Shown here: piece after piece, positions 28,094 through 37,614 of the stretch
Layout of the letters: each line of letters begins with the position of its first letter
Position numbering within the stretch: position 1 is the first letter of the stretch
Assembly: GCF_018333215.1 (NCBI RefSeq)
Contig: NZ_BORO01000015.1
Location: 20,820 to 84,819, forward strand
From: Oceanobacillus sp. J11TS1
Lineage (GTDB): Bacteria; Bacillota; Bacilli; Bacillales; Amphibacillaceae
DNA length: 64,000 bases
Direction of reading: 5' to 3'
Made by a program: the position numbers and the translations under genes
The notes under the pieces: generated by a model
Database searches by the model: none
Told to the model about the DNA's origin: nothing
Seen by the model: the letters and a program-made list of their open reading frames with translations, nothing else

Positions 28094-28367
28094 TTTTCGC
28101 TATTTCACGTTGTAATTATTTTATATGTATTGTCTGGGAGGATACCAACACAATATAGTATAGACGGGAAGGGAATATAACTGAAACTCGGGAATACACT
28201 TCAGAGGTATTTTTCATAGGTCTCGTTTATCCGTGTTATTTTTCCCACTTAAGCAACATGAAATATCCCTCTCAAACCTAATTCTCCCCTATTCAGACAA
28301 AACGTTAAAGAGCATTATAATCAAAATTCAATCAATTTGCAATCATTTATCTACGCTTTTTTTACTC

Positions 28368-28402
28368 AAAAAAAACAGCTAAGACATAAATCTCAACTGT
28401 TT
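28368..28402 (-). terminator. Terminator of mntABCD
   Basis: On the minus strand AAACAGTTGAGA pairs with TCTTAGCTGTTT (two G-U pairs) and is followed by eight T. Confidence 0.75.
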
Positions 28403-28422
28403 CTCTCTCGTTTAGAAGACTT

Positions 28423-29310
28423 TCATGATACATGCTCTTCCTTCCATGCTTCTGGTCGGACCCATCTAGAAATCAAACCGTGCTTCGGTGAAAGAAGGAA
28501 ACCAAATAAAAAGATACATCCTGTCGCAAATGCCATGGACCCAGAAATGGATGTATCCAGCCATGTTGCAATCCAATAACCAATGACAGCAGATAATACT
28601 CCGAATCCACCGCTAAGAATAAGCATCCACATTAACTTATCTGTCCATAGATATGCTGAGGCAGCTGGCGTAATTAACATGGCCACAACGAGTATCGCAC
28701 CTACTGCGTCAAAAGAAGCAACCGTTGTGACAGAGACAAGGGTCATAAACAAATAATGAAAGAAGATAACGGGAATACCTAAACTTGCTGCCAAAGCCGG
28801 ATCAAAAGAAGTAATTTTCCATTCTTTATAGAATGCAATAATAAAGAAAATAACCAGAATTAATACGACAGTAAGTAATGCTGTAGCTTTTGGAACTGCA
28901 CCAATCAAAGGAATTTCCACTGTTGTAAATGGAATAAATGTAATCTCTCCCATCAACGCATGCTGTACGTCTAAATGGACGTTACCAACAGATGTGGAGA
29001 TAAGAATCACACCAACCGCAAACAAAGTTGTAAAGACGATACCCAATGATGCATCATGCTGAACCTTTAAGGAATGTAACATTTGTACAAGAAATGCTGT
29101 AAGAATCCCAGCTAAAATGCCGCCAATTAACATACCTGTGCCGCTCACCTGCTGAGTTACCATATAAGCTATTACAATCCCTAATAACACCGTATGACTA
29201 ATTGCATCAGCCATCATCGCTTGTTTTCTTAAGATAAGGAAGACCCCAATTACCCCGCAGGATAAGCCTACAAGTGAAGCCGTTAAAATAATCCACATCG
29301 TATACGTCAT
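28423..29310 (-). CDS. mntD: Manganese ABC transporter, permease MntD
   Basis: One of two channel subunits of the Mn(II) importer. The 295 residues hold about eight hydrophobic segments. The ABC-3 marks AMMADAISHTVLLGIV and FDAVGAILVVAMLITPAASA are present. Its start overlaps the mntC stop (ATGA). It is last in the operon and is followed by a terminator. Assignment to manganese rather than zinc rests on gene order (binding protein, ATPase, two permeases) and MntR-like boxes upstream. Confidence 0.87.
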   Translation of the reverse strand: MTYTMWIILTASLVGLSCGVIGVFLILRKQAMMADAISHTVLLGIVIAYMVTQQVSGTGMLIGGILAGILTAFLVQMLHSLKVQHDASLGIVFTTLFAVGVILISTSVGNVHLDVQHALMGEITFIPFTTVEIPLIGAVPKATALLTVVLILVIFFIIAFYKEWKITSFDPALAASLGIPVIFFHYLFMTLVSVTTVASFDAVGAILVVAMLITPAASAYLWTDKLMWMLILSGGFGVLSAVIGYWIATWLDTSISGSMAFATGCIFLFGFLLSPKHGLISRWVRPEAWKEEHVS

Positions 29311-30224
29311 TGTGATCCTCCTTTATCCATTACGAATTGATTTCTTTCCGAGTCGCGTTGTTGCACTTTAAATTGGATAAAGCGAATAATAATTCCTTTC
29401 TCTTTTCCAAATAACAAAGAAATAGCAAAAATTGCTGCGGATACAAGTACAATGAATGGCCCTGTCGGCAATCCGCTTCCTGTAGAACTTATCCATGTAC
29501 CAAGTGCGCCAGCGGCCCCTCCTACCAATGAAGAAAGCAAAATCATATTTCGAAAAGAATGCGTCCAATACCTGGCGCTTACTGCTGGAATAATAAGCAT
29601 AGCCGCCATTAAGATAACACCCACTGCTTGTATTCCAATCACAATGGTGGTGACAAGCACAATGGTATATAGGACATTCATGCTTCGAACAGACATCCCA
29701 ATTCCTTTTGCAAAGGCAGCATCAAATAAGTAGAGCTTCCACTCTTTAAAACCTATAAAAATAATCAAAATGACGATGCCCGCCAATACCACCATGGTAA
29801 TGACATCGGAACGGACCATTGCTGCTGCCTGCCCGTAAATAAAACTATTTAACCCGCTTTGATTCCCTCCTGCAGAGCGATTGGCAATGGATAAAAGCAT
29901 AATACCAACACCATAAAAAACGGATAATGTCATTCCCATCGCAGTATCTTCCGTAATTCTCGAAGCATTCGTTATCCATTGAATAAGGAATGCTCCAAGC
30001 AATGCACTTGCTGCAGCACCTATGACAAGCAACAATAAATTTTTTTCCTGTATGATGAAGAAAGCCACAACCACGCCAGGGAGTGCCGCGTGAGACAGGG
30101 CATCACTCATTAGGTTTTGTCTTTTCCAATAAGCTAAACATCCAATCCCCCCAGCAGCAAACCCAAGAATCATTGTACTTAATAGCACCCATATGGTATT
30201 ACTGTGAAGTAGCGTGGACCACAT
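29307..30224 (-). CDS. mntC: Manganese ABC transporter, permease MntC
   Basis: Second channel subunit, 305 residues with about eight hydrophobic segments. The blocks RQNLMSDALSHAALPGVVVAF and IQAVGVILMAAMLIIPAVSARY mark the ABC-3 permease family. Its start lies 26 bases inside mntB and is preceded by GGGAG. It overlaps mntD by four bases, so the operon is tightly coupled. Confidence 0.87.
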   Translation of the reverse strand: MWSTLLHSNTIWVLLSTMILGFAAGGIGCLAYWKRQNLMSDALSHAALPGVVVAFFIIQEKNLLLLVIGAAASALLGAFLIQWITNASRITEDTAMGMTLSVFYGVGIMLLSIANRSAGGNQSGLNSFIYGQAAAMVRSDVITMVVLAGIVILIIFIGFKEWKLYLFDAAFAKGIGMSVRSMNVLYTIVLVTTIVIGIQAVGVILMAAMLIIPAVSARYWTHSFRNMILLSSLVGGAAGALGTWISSTGSGLPTGPFIVLVSAAIFAISLLFGKEKGIIIRFIQFKVQQRDSERNQFVMDKGGSQ

Positions 30225-30972
30225 ATTGATCTCCCTTTCCTATCCATTGCATATTTCCACCATACGTGGTTGCTATATTATCCTTTGTAAATACTTCTTC
30301 TGTTTTACCGTGGGCATATACTGTTTTATTTAAAAGTAAGACATGATCGAAATATTCTGGGACTGTCTGTAAGTCGTGGTGAACGACCAAAACCGTTTTT
30401 CCTTTACGCTTTAACTCCTTCAGAATAGCCATAATTGCTTTTTCTGTAGATGCATCTACACCTGCTAATGGTTCATCCATGAAATATAATTCCGCATCCT
30501 GAGCTAACGCACGTGCCAAAAATACACGCTGCTGCTGACCGCCAGATAATTGGCTGATTTGACGGTGCGCATAAGATTCCATGCCCATCTTTTTTAATGC
30601 GTTCATCGCTTTTTCCTTATCCTTTCTAGAAGGAAAACGAAACCAGCCGATCTTTCCGTATAGTCCCATGGTGACCACATCTAAGGCATCGGTAGGAAAA
30701 TCCCAGTCCACAGACCCCCGTTGAGGAACATAACCAATTTTCTTCTTGGCTATTTTAAAGGAAGTATCCCAAAAACGAACCGTTCCTGTTAGCTGCGGAT
30801 GCAAGCCCAGCATTGTTTTAATTAATGTTGATTTTCCCGCTCCATTTGGTCCAACAATTGCTGTTATCGTTCCTTCTTCTACATTGAAATTCACGTTACT
30901 TAATACTTTATTTTTTTGATAGGATGCTGATAAATCATCCACTTGAATAATAGATGATCGCAACTTACTCAT
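30199..30972 (-). CDS. mntB: Manganese ABC transporter, ATPase MntB
   Basis: Powers manganese import. Walker A GPNGAGKSTLI, signature LSGGQQQRVFLARAL, Walker B LYFMDEPLAGVD and the H-loop LVVHHDL are all visible in 257 residues. The Q-loop region reads GYVPQRGSVDWDFP, which is typical of the Mn/Zn (ABC-3) group. The ATG overlaps the mntA end by eight bases. Confidence 0.92.
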   Translation of the reverse strand: MSKLRSSIIQVDDLSASYQKNKVLSNVNFNVEEGTITAIVGPNGAGKSTLIKTMLGLHPQLTGTVRFWDTSFKIAKKKIGYVPQRGSVDWDFPTDALDVVTMGLYGKIGWFRFPSRKDKEKAMNALKKMGMESYAHRQISQLSGGQQQRVFLARALAQDAELYFMDEPLAGVDASTEKAIMAILKELKRKGKTVLVVHHDLQTVPEYFDHVLLLNKTVYAHGKTEEVFTKDNIATTYGGNMQWIGKGDQYVVHATSQ

Positions 30973-31909
30973 CTCCTTCAGTTAATGCTTCATAAATTGT
31001 ATCCACATTATACTTATACATTCCAATATACGTGCCCTCTTCTGTTCCTTCTTCTCCCATTGCATCCGAGTATAATTCTCCGCCAATTTCGATCTCTACG
31101 CCATTGCTGGCAGATCCTTCAACAACCGCATTGATAGAATCTTGATTTACACTGCTTTCTACAAAGATTGCTGGAACATCATGCTCTGCAATGAGTTCAA
31201 TTGTTTTATTGATGTCAGATACGCCAATCTCACTCTCTGTACTTAATCCCTGTAAACCAACAACTTCTACATTATGCAATCTGCCAAAATAACCAAATGC
31301 ATCATGTGCTGTTACTAAAACACGCTGATTCTCCGGGATATCTTGTAATTTTTCTGCTTCTGTTTTTAACGCATCCAATTCTGCAAAGTAAGCTTGCTTA
31401 TTCGCTTCAAACTCATCTGCATAATCTGGTGCATAATCTTTTAATTCTTCGACAGCTGCATCAAGCGCATCCTGCCACATGTTATAGTCAAACCAGATAT
31501 GTGGATCAATAGCTCCTTCTTCATCTTTCAGCAGCTGATCCTCCGGAAGCGTCTCGCCAATTGCTAATACTGGCTTTTCTGAGCTTATGGATTCAAATAC
31601 TTCCGTCATATTTGCCTCCAAATTTAACCCATTATAGAAAATGACGTCTGCTCCATCTACCTTCGAAATATCACTTTGGGTAGGATTATATAAGTGTGGA
31701 TCCACGGACGGCCCCATTAAACTTTCTACGTTTACATGCTCTCCTCCAATAACCGACAATGGTTCACCAATTTGAGCAATCGTTGTAACGACTGTAATCT
31801 TATCGTCTTCATCCGCACTGCCTTCCCCATTATCCGATCCACAAGCAACTAAAAAGAAGAATCCCATACATATTCCGATGCTCATTATATTCTTCCATTT
31901 TCTTTTCAT
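30965..31909 (-). CDS. mntA: Manganese-binding lipoprotein MntA
   Basis: Extracellular metal receptor of the A-I cluster. The signal peptide ends in lipobox LVAC. Metal ligands of the family are present: His in GPSVDPHLYNPT, His in DPHIWFD, Glu in STESEIG and an Asp near the C-terminus. No long histidine-rich loop is seen, which favours Mn over Zn. I chose the ATG at 31907-31909, eight bases after GGGAG; the upstream GTG overlaps that site. Length 314 residues. Confidence 0.87.
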   Translation of the reverse strand: MKRKWKNIMSIGICMGFFFLVACGSDNGEGSADEDDKITVVTTIAQIGEPLSVIGGEHVNVESLMGPSVDPHLYNPTQSDISKVDGADVIFYNGLNLEANMTEVFESISSEKPVLAIGETLPEDQLLKDEEGAIDPHIWFDYNMWQDALDAAVEELKDYAPDYADEFEANKQAYFAELDALKTEAEKLQDIPENQRVLVTAHDAFGYFGRLHNVEVVGLQGLSTESEIGVSDINKTIELIAEHDVPAIFVESSVNQDSINAVVEGSASNGVEIEIGGELYSDAMGEEGTEEGTYIGMYKYNVDTIYEALTEGDE

Positions 31910-31928
31910 CTTTCCCACTCCCTTTATT

Positions 31929-31944
31929 TTTGCCCTCGGTAAAC
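31929..31944. promoter_or_regulatory. MntR-box-like sequence, downstream of mntA promoter
   Basis: TTTGCCCTCGGTAAAC fits the form of Bacillus MntR operators (TTTGC...GRAAAC). It lies in the mntA leader, about 20 bases before the start codon. Confidence 0.6.
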
Positions 31945-31961
31945 TTTATTATTTAACAACT

Positions 31962-31990
31962 ACTTTATGCATTATATTTCGTTTTGTCAA
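31962..31990 (-). promoter_or_regulatory. Predicted sigma-A promoter of mntABCD
   Basis: On the minus strand a perfect TTGACA (31985-31990) is followed after 17 bases by TAAAGT (31962-31967). It sits between the two MntR-like boxes. Confidence 0.6.
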
Positions 31991-32013
31991 GTATATTTTA
32001 TTTAAGACAATAT

Positions 32014-32029
32014 TTTGCCGTTAGGAAAC
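32014..32029. promoter_or_regulatory. MntR-box-like sequence, upstream of mntA promoter
   Basis: TTTGCCGTTAGGAAAC matches the MntR operator form and shares 12 of 16 bases with the box at 31929. Placement upstream of the -35 suggests manganese-responsive control. Confidence 0.65.
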
Positions 32030-32108
32030 ATTTTGTCCAAATAATTTTGTATTATGCTGATGGATGTATCATATCAAGTTATGTAAGGATATATATTTTT
32101 TAGCCAAA

Positions 32109-32147
32109 AAAATAAGGCAGAATAGCCAAGCTACACTGTCTTATTTT
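32109..32147 (-). terminator. Terminator downstream of the XRE regulator gene
   Basis: AAAATAAGGCAG and CTGTCTTATTTT pair over 12 bases (one G-U). A/T runs flank both sides. Confidence 0.7.
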
Positions 32148-32290
32148 AATTTTAGATACTTGTTCAGTGGAATTTTTCCCTTGGGGTCTTCCACCGTTTT
32201 CTCGTAGGAGTATCCGTATTTTTCCACCACTATCTAGTTGTCATTATTCTATTTATTTACATCTTTCAACTATGGAATGATGTTGGTCTA

Positions 32291-32746
32291 TTAATCCGTA
32301 TATTTATTTTTTAACTGATCTGAACCAATACCGCCTAAAACCATTAAAACGAAAGGTGTAAAACTCACCACGCCTTTTGGCAATCCTTCTAAAATCATAA
32401 TGTTTGTACCAGCAAAATAATTCAAACCAAAAATGATTAATTTTCCGATTATTAGAATTAGCCCTAACATAAACACACTATCAAAGAACTTTTTCCACCT
32501 TGGATATGCTAGTTTTTTACTGTCTTGAATGACTTGTTCCGTCATTTTCTTGTCCCCCCTCAACATTTCGTCTATCGTGATACCGAACAAATCACTTAAT
32601 TCAATGATTACTTCGATACTCGGATAGTTCTTATCTGTTTCCCACTTTGAAACAGATTGACGACTCACATGAATTTTTTCAGCAAGATCAGTTTGTGACC
32701 AACCTCTTTTTTCTCGTTCCTTTTTTAACCGTTCACTAAAAATCAT
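32291..32746 (-). CDS. XRE-family transcriptional regulator with a membrane tail
   Basis: DNA-binding regulator of unknown target. Residues 5-60 form a helix-turn-helix of the XRE/Cro type (WSQTDLAEKIHVSRQSVSKWE). After a charged linker two hydrophobic segments follow (about 88-107 and 116-135), so it is probably membrane-anchored. This layout is common in Bacillaceae. I chose the ATG at 32744-32746, nine bases after AAAGGTG, giving 151 residues. Monocistronic between mntA and spo0J. Confidence 0.8.
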   Translation of the reverse strand: MIFSERLKKEREKRGWSQTDLAEKIHVSRQSVSKWETDKNYPSIEVIIELSDLFGITIDEMLRGDKKMTEQVIQDSKKLAYPRWKKFFDSVFMLGLILIIGKLIIFGLNYFAGTNIMILEGLPKGVVSFTPFVLMVLGGIGSDQLKNKYTD

Positions 32747-33032
32747 GTCAGCCAACACCTTTCTTTGTTTCCATTATTGAGGGACGTAGTTAAAAAGTAA
32801 AGATAGTTCTAAGTGCATCAAGGTGCAACCTCATGTTGCCAATGAATAAATCAAGTTTTCTAAAGTTATTTTATCCTTTTTTGTAAAAGTTATAAATATG
32901 GATGATTCATGCTATACAAGCTGCTAATCTTGCTTGCTATTCCGATGCAACATAAATCGTACAAAATAACCACTTATCCCAATCGATGTCATACGGAAAT
33001 TTCCCCTATTCCTCTCGAGTTTAAATAAAATA

Positions 33033-33091
33033 AAAAAATAGCCGATAAGTTCTCTGCAAATTTCTACGAGAATAGTTATCGGCTATTTTTT
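33033..33091 (-). terminator. Terminator of soj-spo0J
   Basis: AAAAAATAGCCGATAA and TTATCGGCTATTTTTT form a perfect 16-base stem that touches the spo0J stop codon. Confidence 0.9.
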
Positions 33092-33929
33092 ATTTTTCAA
33101 GATACTCCAGGATGCGATTTAAATCCTCATCATTGTAAAACTCAATTTCAATTTTACCTTTTTGCTTCCCTTTATGAATGTGAACAGCTGTTCCAAGCGT
33201 ATTACGAAGCACTGTTTCTCTTTCTTGAATAAATATATCTTTCTTCGGCTTTTTTTTCTGTTTTTTCACTTGTTTTTCATTGATTGCTATGATTAGCTTC
33301 TCTACTTGGCGAACATTTAGCTTTTCTTTACGAATTTTATTCGCTAAAGCTAGAATGGATTCTCGATCTTTTAAGCCAAGCAGCGCACGGCCATGCCCCA
33401 TCGATAGCTCGCCATTATTAATATAGGCAATCACTTCTTCCGGCAAAGATAATAAACGAATCATATTAGCAATATGTGATCGGCTTTTTCCTAATCTTTC
33501 TGAGAGTACGTGCTGTGTTATGTTTAGTTTTTCTACTAAATTTGCATAGGCTTGTGCTTCTTCAATAGGAGTTAGGTTTTCGCGTTGCAGGTTTTCTAGT
33601 AACGCGATTTCCATCATGCGTTCATCCGTTAATTCTCGGACAATTGCAGGAATTGTCTTTAGACCAGCTTCCTTTGCTGCACGGTATCTTCTTTCCCCAA
33701 CAACAATTTCGAACCCTTTAAGACTTTTTCGTACAATAATTGGTTGAATAACACCATATTCTTTAATAGAATCCTTTAACTCTTCAATAGATTCTGCTTG
33801 AAAGCTCTTCCTTGGCTGATAAGGATTGGGACGACACTTAGATATTTCAATCTCTTGAATATTATCTTTATTGTCTTTTTCAGCTTCTGGAAACAACGCA
33901 TTAATTCCTTTACCTAACCCTCTCGGCAT
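33090..33929 (-). CDS. spo0J: Chromosome partitioning protein ParB (Spo0J)
   Basis: CTP-dependent clamp that loads at parS, spreads along DNA and recruits SMC. The N-terminal box begins MPRGLGKGINALFP, the Soj-contact motif. The CTP-binding motif GERRYRAA and the LLENLQRENLTPIEEA block follow, then the HTH (TQHVLSERLGKSRSHIANMIR) and a C-terminal dimerisation region. Length 279 residues. The start overlaps the end of soj by 20 bases. Two perfect parS sites occur in this window. Confidence 0.96.
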   Translation of the reverse strand: MPRGLGKGINALFPEAEKDNKDNIQEIEISKCRPNPYQPRKSFQAESIEELKDSIKEYGVIQPIIVRKSLKGFEIVVGERRYRAAKEAGLKTIPAIVRELTDERMMEIALLENLQRENLTPIEEAQAYANLVEKLNITQHVLSERLGKSRSHIANMIRLLSLPEEVIAYINNGELSMGHGRALLGLKDRESILALANKIRKEKLNVRQVEKLIIAINEKQVKKQKKKPKKDIFIQERETVLRNTLGTAVHIHKGKQKGKIEIEFYNDEDLNRILEYLEK

Positions 33930-34683
33930 TTGTCATCACTTCCTTCGCTAAATCAAGATATACCTCTGCCCCCCGAGATTTTGAATCATAAGAAATAATT
34001 GGCTGACCATGGCTCGGAGCTTCGCCTAAACGAACGTTTCTCGGAATAATGGTTTCAAATACTTTGTCTTGGAAATACTTTTTCACTTCTTCAATAACTT
34101 GGATTCCAAGATTGGTACGTGCATCCAGCATTGTCAGAAGAACGCCTTCAATCATCAGCTCTTTATTTAGATGCTTTTGCACTAATCGAATCGTATTTAG
34201 CAACTGACTTAATCCTTCTAATGCATAATACTCGCATTGTACGGGAATCATCACTGTATCGGATGCGGTTAATGCATTGATCGTTAACAACCCTAAGGAT
34301 GGCGGACAGTCAATTATAATGTAATCATATTGATCTTTAATCTCATTTAATGCAGATTTCAAACGAATTTCTCTTGAAATAATCGGTACAAGTTCAATTT
34401 CCGATCCTGCTAGCTGAATCGTAGCAGGAATAATATCTAGGTTATCTAAATTTGTGGAAACAATGACATCTTCTGCTGGCGTATCTTCTACTAACACATT
34501 GTAGATACATTGGTTAACATCCGCTTTATTAACGCCAACTCCACTCGTAGCATTCCCTTGTGGATCTGTATCAACGAGTAATACCTTATTACCCAAGGAA
34601 GCTAAACAAGCGCTGACATTAACAGATGATGTTGTTTTTCCAACGCCACCTTTTTGATTTGCAATGGATATAGTTTTTCCCAT
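33910..34683 (-). CDS. soj: Chromosome partitioning ATPase ParA (Soj)
   Basis: ATP-dependent DNA-binding switch that works with Spo0J in origin segregation and modulates DnaA activity. The deviant Walker A KGGVGKTTSS is at residues 10-19, followed by VLLVDTDPQGNAT and IIIDCPPSLGLL. I chose the ATG at 34681-34683 (MGKTISIANQ), with AGGTAGGTG upstream. The longer frame adds 39 residues absent from the family. Length 257 residues. First gene of the soj-spo0J pair. Confidence 0.96.
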   Translation of the reverse strand: MGKTISIANQKGGVGKTTSSVNVSACLASLGNKVLLVDTDPQGNATSGVGVNKADVNQCIYNVLVEDTPAEDVIVSTNLDNLDIIPATIQLAGSEIELVPIISREIRLKSALNEIKDQYDYIIIDCPPSLGLLTINALTASDTVMIPVQCEYYALEGLSQLLNTIRLVQKHLNKELMIEGVLLTMLDARTNLGIQVIEEVKKYFQDKVFETIIPRNVRLGEAPSHGQPIISYDSKSRGAEVYLDLAKEVMTNAERVR

Positions 34684-34807
34684 GTTGACACCTACCTTAC
34701 TCGGAGGTTGTTCAAATCTTTTTGATAAAATGAAACTTTCATTCAATGAGGTTTTTATTCTTTTTCCTCTGAACGAATTTGCGGGTACTGGCCCCACCAC
34801 AACCGCT

Positions 34808-34836
34808 GGGGTCTGCGATTACTCGCCCCAATAAGC
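34808..34836 (-). repeat. Intergenic repeat family B, single unit
   Basis: GGGTCTGCGATTACTCGCCC carries the core GCGATTACTCG found in the arrays at 17542 and 42055, in the orientation of the latter. The rest of the 515-base soj-noc gap is A/T-rich with only the noc terminator. Confidence 0.65.
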
Positions 34837-35136
34837 CCGTTGTTTGTTGAATAATCAGGAAGTTGATATCCGCTATTCCCCAACTTAACAAATCAATTTT
34901 ATCTTCTTGCTCTATCAAGTGGTAGTAGTTTTACGGATACTTGCTCCGTGATAAATAATCTAGCATTTTAAGTCATTTCACCAAAAAAATTGAGCAATCA
35001 CTTCTCTATTAACTATCATAGCATTTATTTATAAATTACGATGCATTTTAGCATATTTTAATTCAATTTTAATATAGAATGATTTAAAGTACCACCTGAG
35101 AATTCTTAGAAGTTTCTATTTTTATTACTTTTTCCA

Positions 35137-35167
35137 AAATAAATACCCATCTCGCACTAAGATGGGC
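35137..35167 (-). terminator. Terminator of noc
   Basis: On the minus strand CCCATCT and AGATGGG form a 7-base stem followed by a T-rich tract (TATTTATTTT), 30 bases after the noc stop. Confidence 0.65.
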
Positions 35168-35198
35168 CAGGAAATCATCCATGCTGATCGTTCGATAA

Positions 35199-36056
35199 CT
35201 ACTTTTGTTTTGGTATTTTAATAGTTATTTGATAGTAATCATCTAGTTCTTCCTCATCTGATTCTACCTCAACACCTGTATCTGATACCATATGAAGTGA
35301 TTGCCTAATCGTATTCATAGCAATCCGCACATCTTTATTAATACCTTTCAATCTTGGCTTTGGTTTCCGCTTCTCTTCTTTTGGCTCATTGATTTTAGCA
35401 ATCCGCTCTTCTGTTTGTTTCACATTCCATTCTTTCTCAAGAATCTCTTTTAAGACAAGAAGCTGTTGCTCTTCATCCTTTAACTTAATTAAGGCACGAG
35501 CATGTCTTTCCGTAATTAACTTTTCTAATAAAGCATCTTGTACCTCTTTAGGAAGCTTTAATAATCTTAATTTGTTTGCAATTGTAGACTGATTCTTTCC
35601 AAGACGCTGTGCTAAAGCTTCCTGCGTCAAGTTATGCAGTTCAAGTAACTTATTATATGCCGCAGCTTCTTCAATTACGGTCAGTTCTTCCCGTTGCAAG
35701 TTTTCTATTAGCGCTACAGAGGCAGTTTCTGTATCGCTCATGTCACGAATAATAGCGGATACTTTTTTCCAGCCTAAATGCTGAACTGCTCTCCATCTTC
35801 TTTCCCCTGCAATTAATTCAAAAGAATCATCATCTATTTTACGAACGACAATTGGCTGAATCATTCCATGTGTGTGTATGGTCTGAGCTAATTCTTTTAT
35901 CTTTTCTTCTTGAAAAATCGTTCGTGGTTGGTAGCGATTGGCCTGAATTTTATCGATATCGATTTGAACCACTTCATCTGAAGAAAAAGAAACTTTCTCC
36001 GTATCAATTGGATCCTTATCGCTTTTTCCAAATATCCGATTAAAAGGACTCACCAC
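35199..36056 (-). CDS. noc: Nucleoid occlusion protein Noc
   Basis: ParB paralogue that binds NBS sites with CTP, attaches to the membrane and prevents septum formation over the nucleoid. The amphipathic N-terminus SPFNRIFG parallels SFSRFFG of B. subtilis Noc, the membrane-targeting element. [13 protein letters not shown] is the CTP-binding motif and [20 protein letters not shown] the HTH. The ending [11 protein letters not shown]...YYQITIKIP matches Noc, not Spo0J. The start is one of two adjacent GTG codons (36054 or 36051), after GGTGG. Length 285 residues. Confidence 0.95.
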   Translation of the reverse strand: MVSPFNRIFGKSDKDPIDTEKVSFSSDEVVQIDIDKIQANRYQPRTIFQEEKIKELAQTIHTHGMIQPIVVRKIDDDSFELIAGERRWRAVQHLGWKKVSAIIRDMSDTETASVALIENLQREELTVIEEAAAYNKLLELHNLTQEALAQRLGKNQSTIANKLRLLKLPKEVQDALLEKLITERHARALIKLKDEEQQLLVLKEILEKEWNVKQTEERIAKINEPKEEKRKPKPRLKGINKDVRIAMNTIRQSLHMVSDTGVEVESDEEELDDYYQITIKIPKQK

Positions 36057-36198
36057 TTGCTGACACCACCTTCTAAAGTTAACAAACTATTCATTACCCA
36101 TTTATATAAAAACAAAAGTTCAGAGTTAGACGCGGCTTTTATGAAAATAAGAAAAAATTCACGTCAAATTCCAAATTTCCTCTTCACTTAAAAGATAA

Positions 36199-36214
36199 TG
36201 TTTCACGTGAAACA
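36199..36214. promoter_or_regulatory. parS site upstream of noc
   Basis: TGTTTCACGTGAAACA is a perfect parS palindrome. Symmetry extends five bases further on each side (GATAA...TTATC, 36194-36219). It lies about 140 bases upstream of the noc start. The remainder of the 526-base noc-rsmG gap has one more palindrome (36346-36362) and otherwise no recognisable feature. Confidence 0.93.
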
Positions 36215-36582
36215 TTATCTATACTCCATAATCATTGGTTGAATTTATCTATAAAAAAGCGCGAAGCATTCATGCCGTAACGTCTGCCCTAGCACATCTT
36301 GTAAGACAAAAAACGTAAAGGCTTGAGCAAGTTATATCTCTATTTCGTGAAATAATTTCACGCTTCGTTATATCTCTTATCTGTTTCTACATACCGTCGT
36401 TCATCCATCATGATAACATTCATATAATAGCATCTATGCTTTACAGGAGACAACAAAGAACAGCCGATAAGTATAGTTTTATTCTACCATACCTACCACT
36501 GAAAAAATATAAAATGAATTTAAATAATATGCATCATATCTTTTCCTCTGCCTAAAATTTATTTTCACTTAGCAAGATAGTG

Positions 36583-37299
36583 TCATTCAATTGGTTCTTT
36601 ATTTGGTAACCCTGCTTTTCTAGGATATTTTTTAGGTGTCTTACGCTTCTTAGCAATTTGAATAATAGATCGTTCGCCTTCATCTCGAGGAAGTGTAAAC
36701 GTATCTATAGATTCTACCTCTCCCCCAAGTAATTCAATTGCCGCTTTTCCTGCTTCCAGTTCTTCTTTTGCTTGTGATCCTTTCATGGCCACAAAATAAC
36801 CGTCTTTTTTCACAAATGGCAGACATAATTCACTTAGGACGGACATTCGAGCTACGGCTCTTGCAGTTACTAAATCATATTGTTCGCGAAATGCCTCATT
36901 TTTCCCTGCGTTTTCGGCGCGATCATGATAAAAAGCTACATCTGTCAGCTCCAATTTATTTGCTAAATGATTCAGAAATGTAATCCGCTTTTTTAAAGAA
37001 TCTATAATTGTTACTTTTAAGTGTGGAAAACAAATCTTTAACGGAATACTCGGAAATCCTGCACCTGCACCAATATCACAGATAGATAATTCTTGTGTCA
37101 TATCGACGTAAAAAGCTGCAGTAATACAATCATAGAAATGCTTTTCATACACACCTTCTTCATCTGTAATTGCTGTTAAATTTATTTTTTCATTCCATTC
37201 GACTAGCTCTTTAAAATAAATATCAAATGCTTTTTGCTGTGATTCATTTAATATTATACCTTTATCCGCTAATGCTTTCACAAATTGTTCTGGTTTCAT
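36583..37299 (-). CDS. rsmG: 16S rRNA (guanine-527-N7)-methyltransferase RsmG
   Basis: Methylates G527 of 16S rRNA (E. coli numbering); loss gives low-level streptomycin resistance. The SAM-binding motif [16 protein letters not shown] is near residue 70, and [19 protein letters not shown] precedes it. The ending with [21 protein letters not shown] is typical. Length 238 residues. It lies downstream of mnmG, as in other Bacillaceae, but a hairpin sits between them. Confidence 0.96.
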   Translation of the reverse strand: MKPEQFVKALADKGIILNESQQKAFDIYFKELVEWNEKINLTAITDEEGVYEKHFYDCITAAFYVDMTQELSICDIGAGAGFPSIPLKICFPHLKVTIIDSLKKRITFLNHLANKLELTDVAFYHDRAENAGKNEAFREQYDLVTARAVARMSVLSELCLPFVKKDGYFVAMKGSQAKEELEAGKAAIELLGGEVESIDTFTLPRDEGERSIIQIAKKRKTPKKYPRKAGLPNKEPIE

Positions 37300-37509
37300 A
37301 ACAATCTCCTTTACTACGCCATCGTCATCTGTAAGGGGCTTTGCTTTAACAAATCTATACTTTTCCGAAAAATCTCTAGATTTCTATTTACTGTTGCTTT
37401 CACAAGATACAGGCGTGTTATTATTTTTAATTCAGGAAAGGAACCCTCTCCCCTTTTATCTTCATTCTGTGTTTATGTATCTATATAGGGAGCACGATCT
37501 ATTATTTAG

Positions 37510-37545
37510 AAAAAATAGCGACGTATTCCTAACGCCGCTATTTTA
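37510..37545 (-). terminator. Hairpin between mnmG and rsmG
   Basis: AAAATAGCG and CGCTATTTT pair around a 17-base loop, with T-rich sequence following on either strand. The mnmG-rsmG gap is 315 bases and shows nothing else. Confidence 0.6.
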
Positions 37546-37614
37546 TTATATTATAAAAAGTATCCAATTTGGTATGAATACCCTATCTATTAAAATGTTA
37601 CTCTTTTCATTGCA

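Noticed and set aside
28094-28360. Gene or regulatory RNA in the DUF554-mntD gap
   Set aside because: No frame, promoter pair or stable fold that I could support beyond parS and the mntD terminator.
33930-34800. soj starting 39 codons upstream
   Set aside because: The extra N-terminus is absent from ParA/Soj proteins, and the ATG at 34683 has its own good ribosome-binding site.
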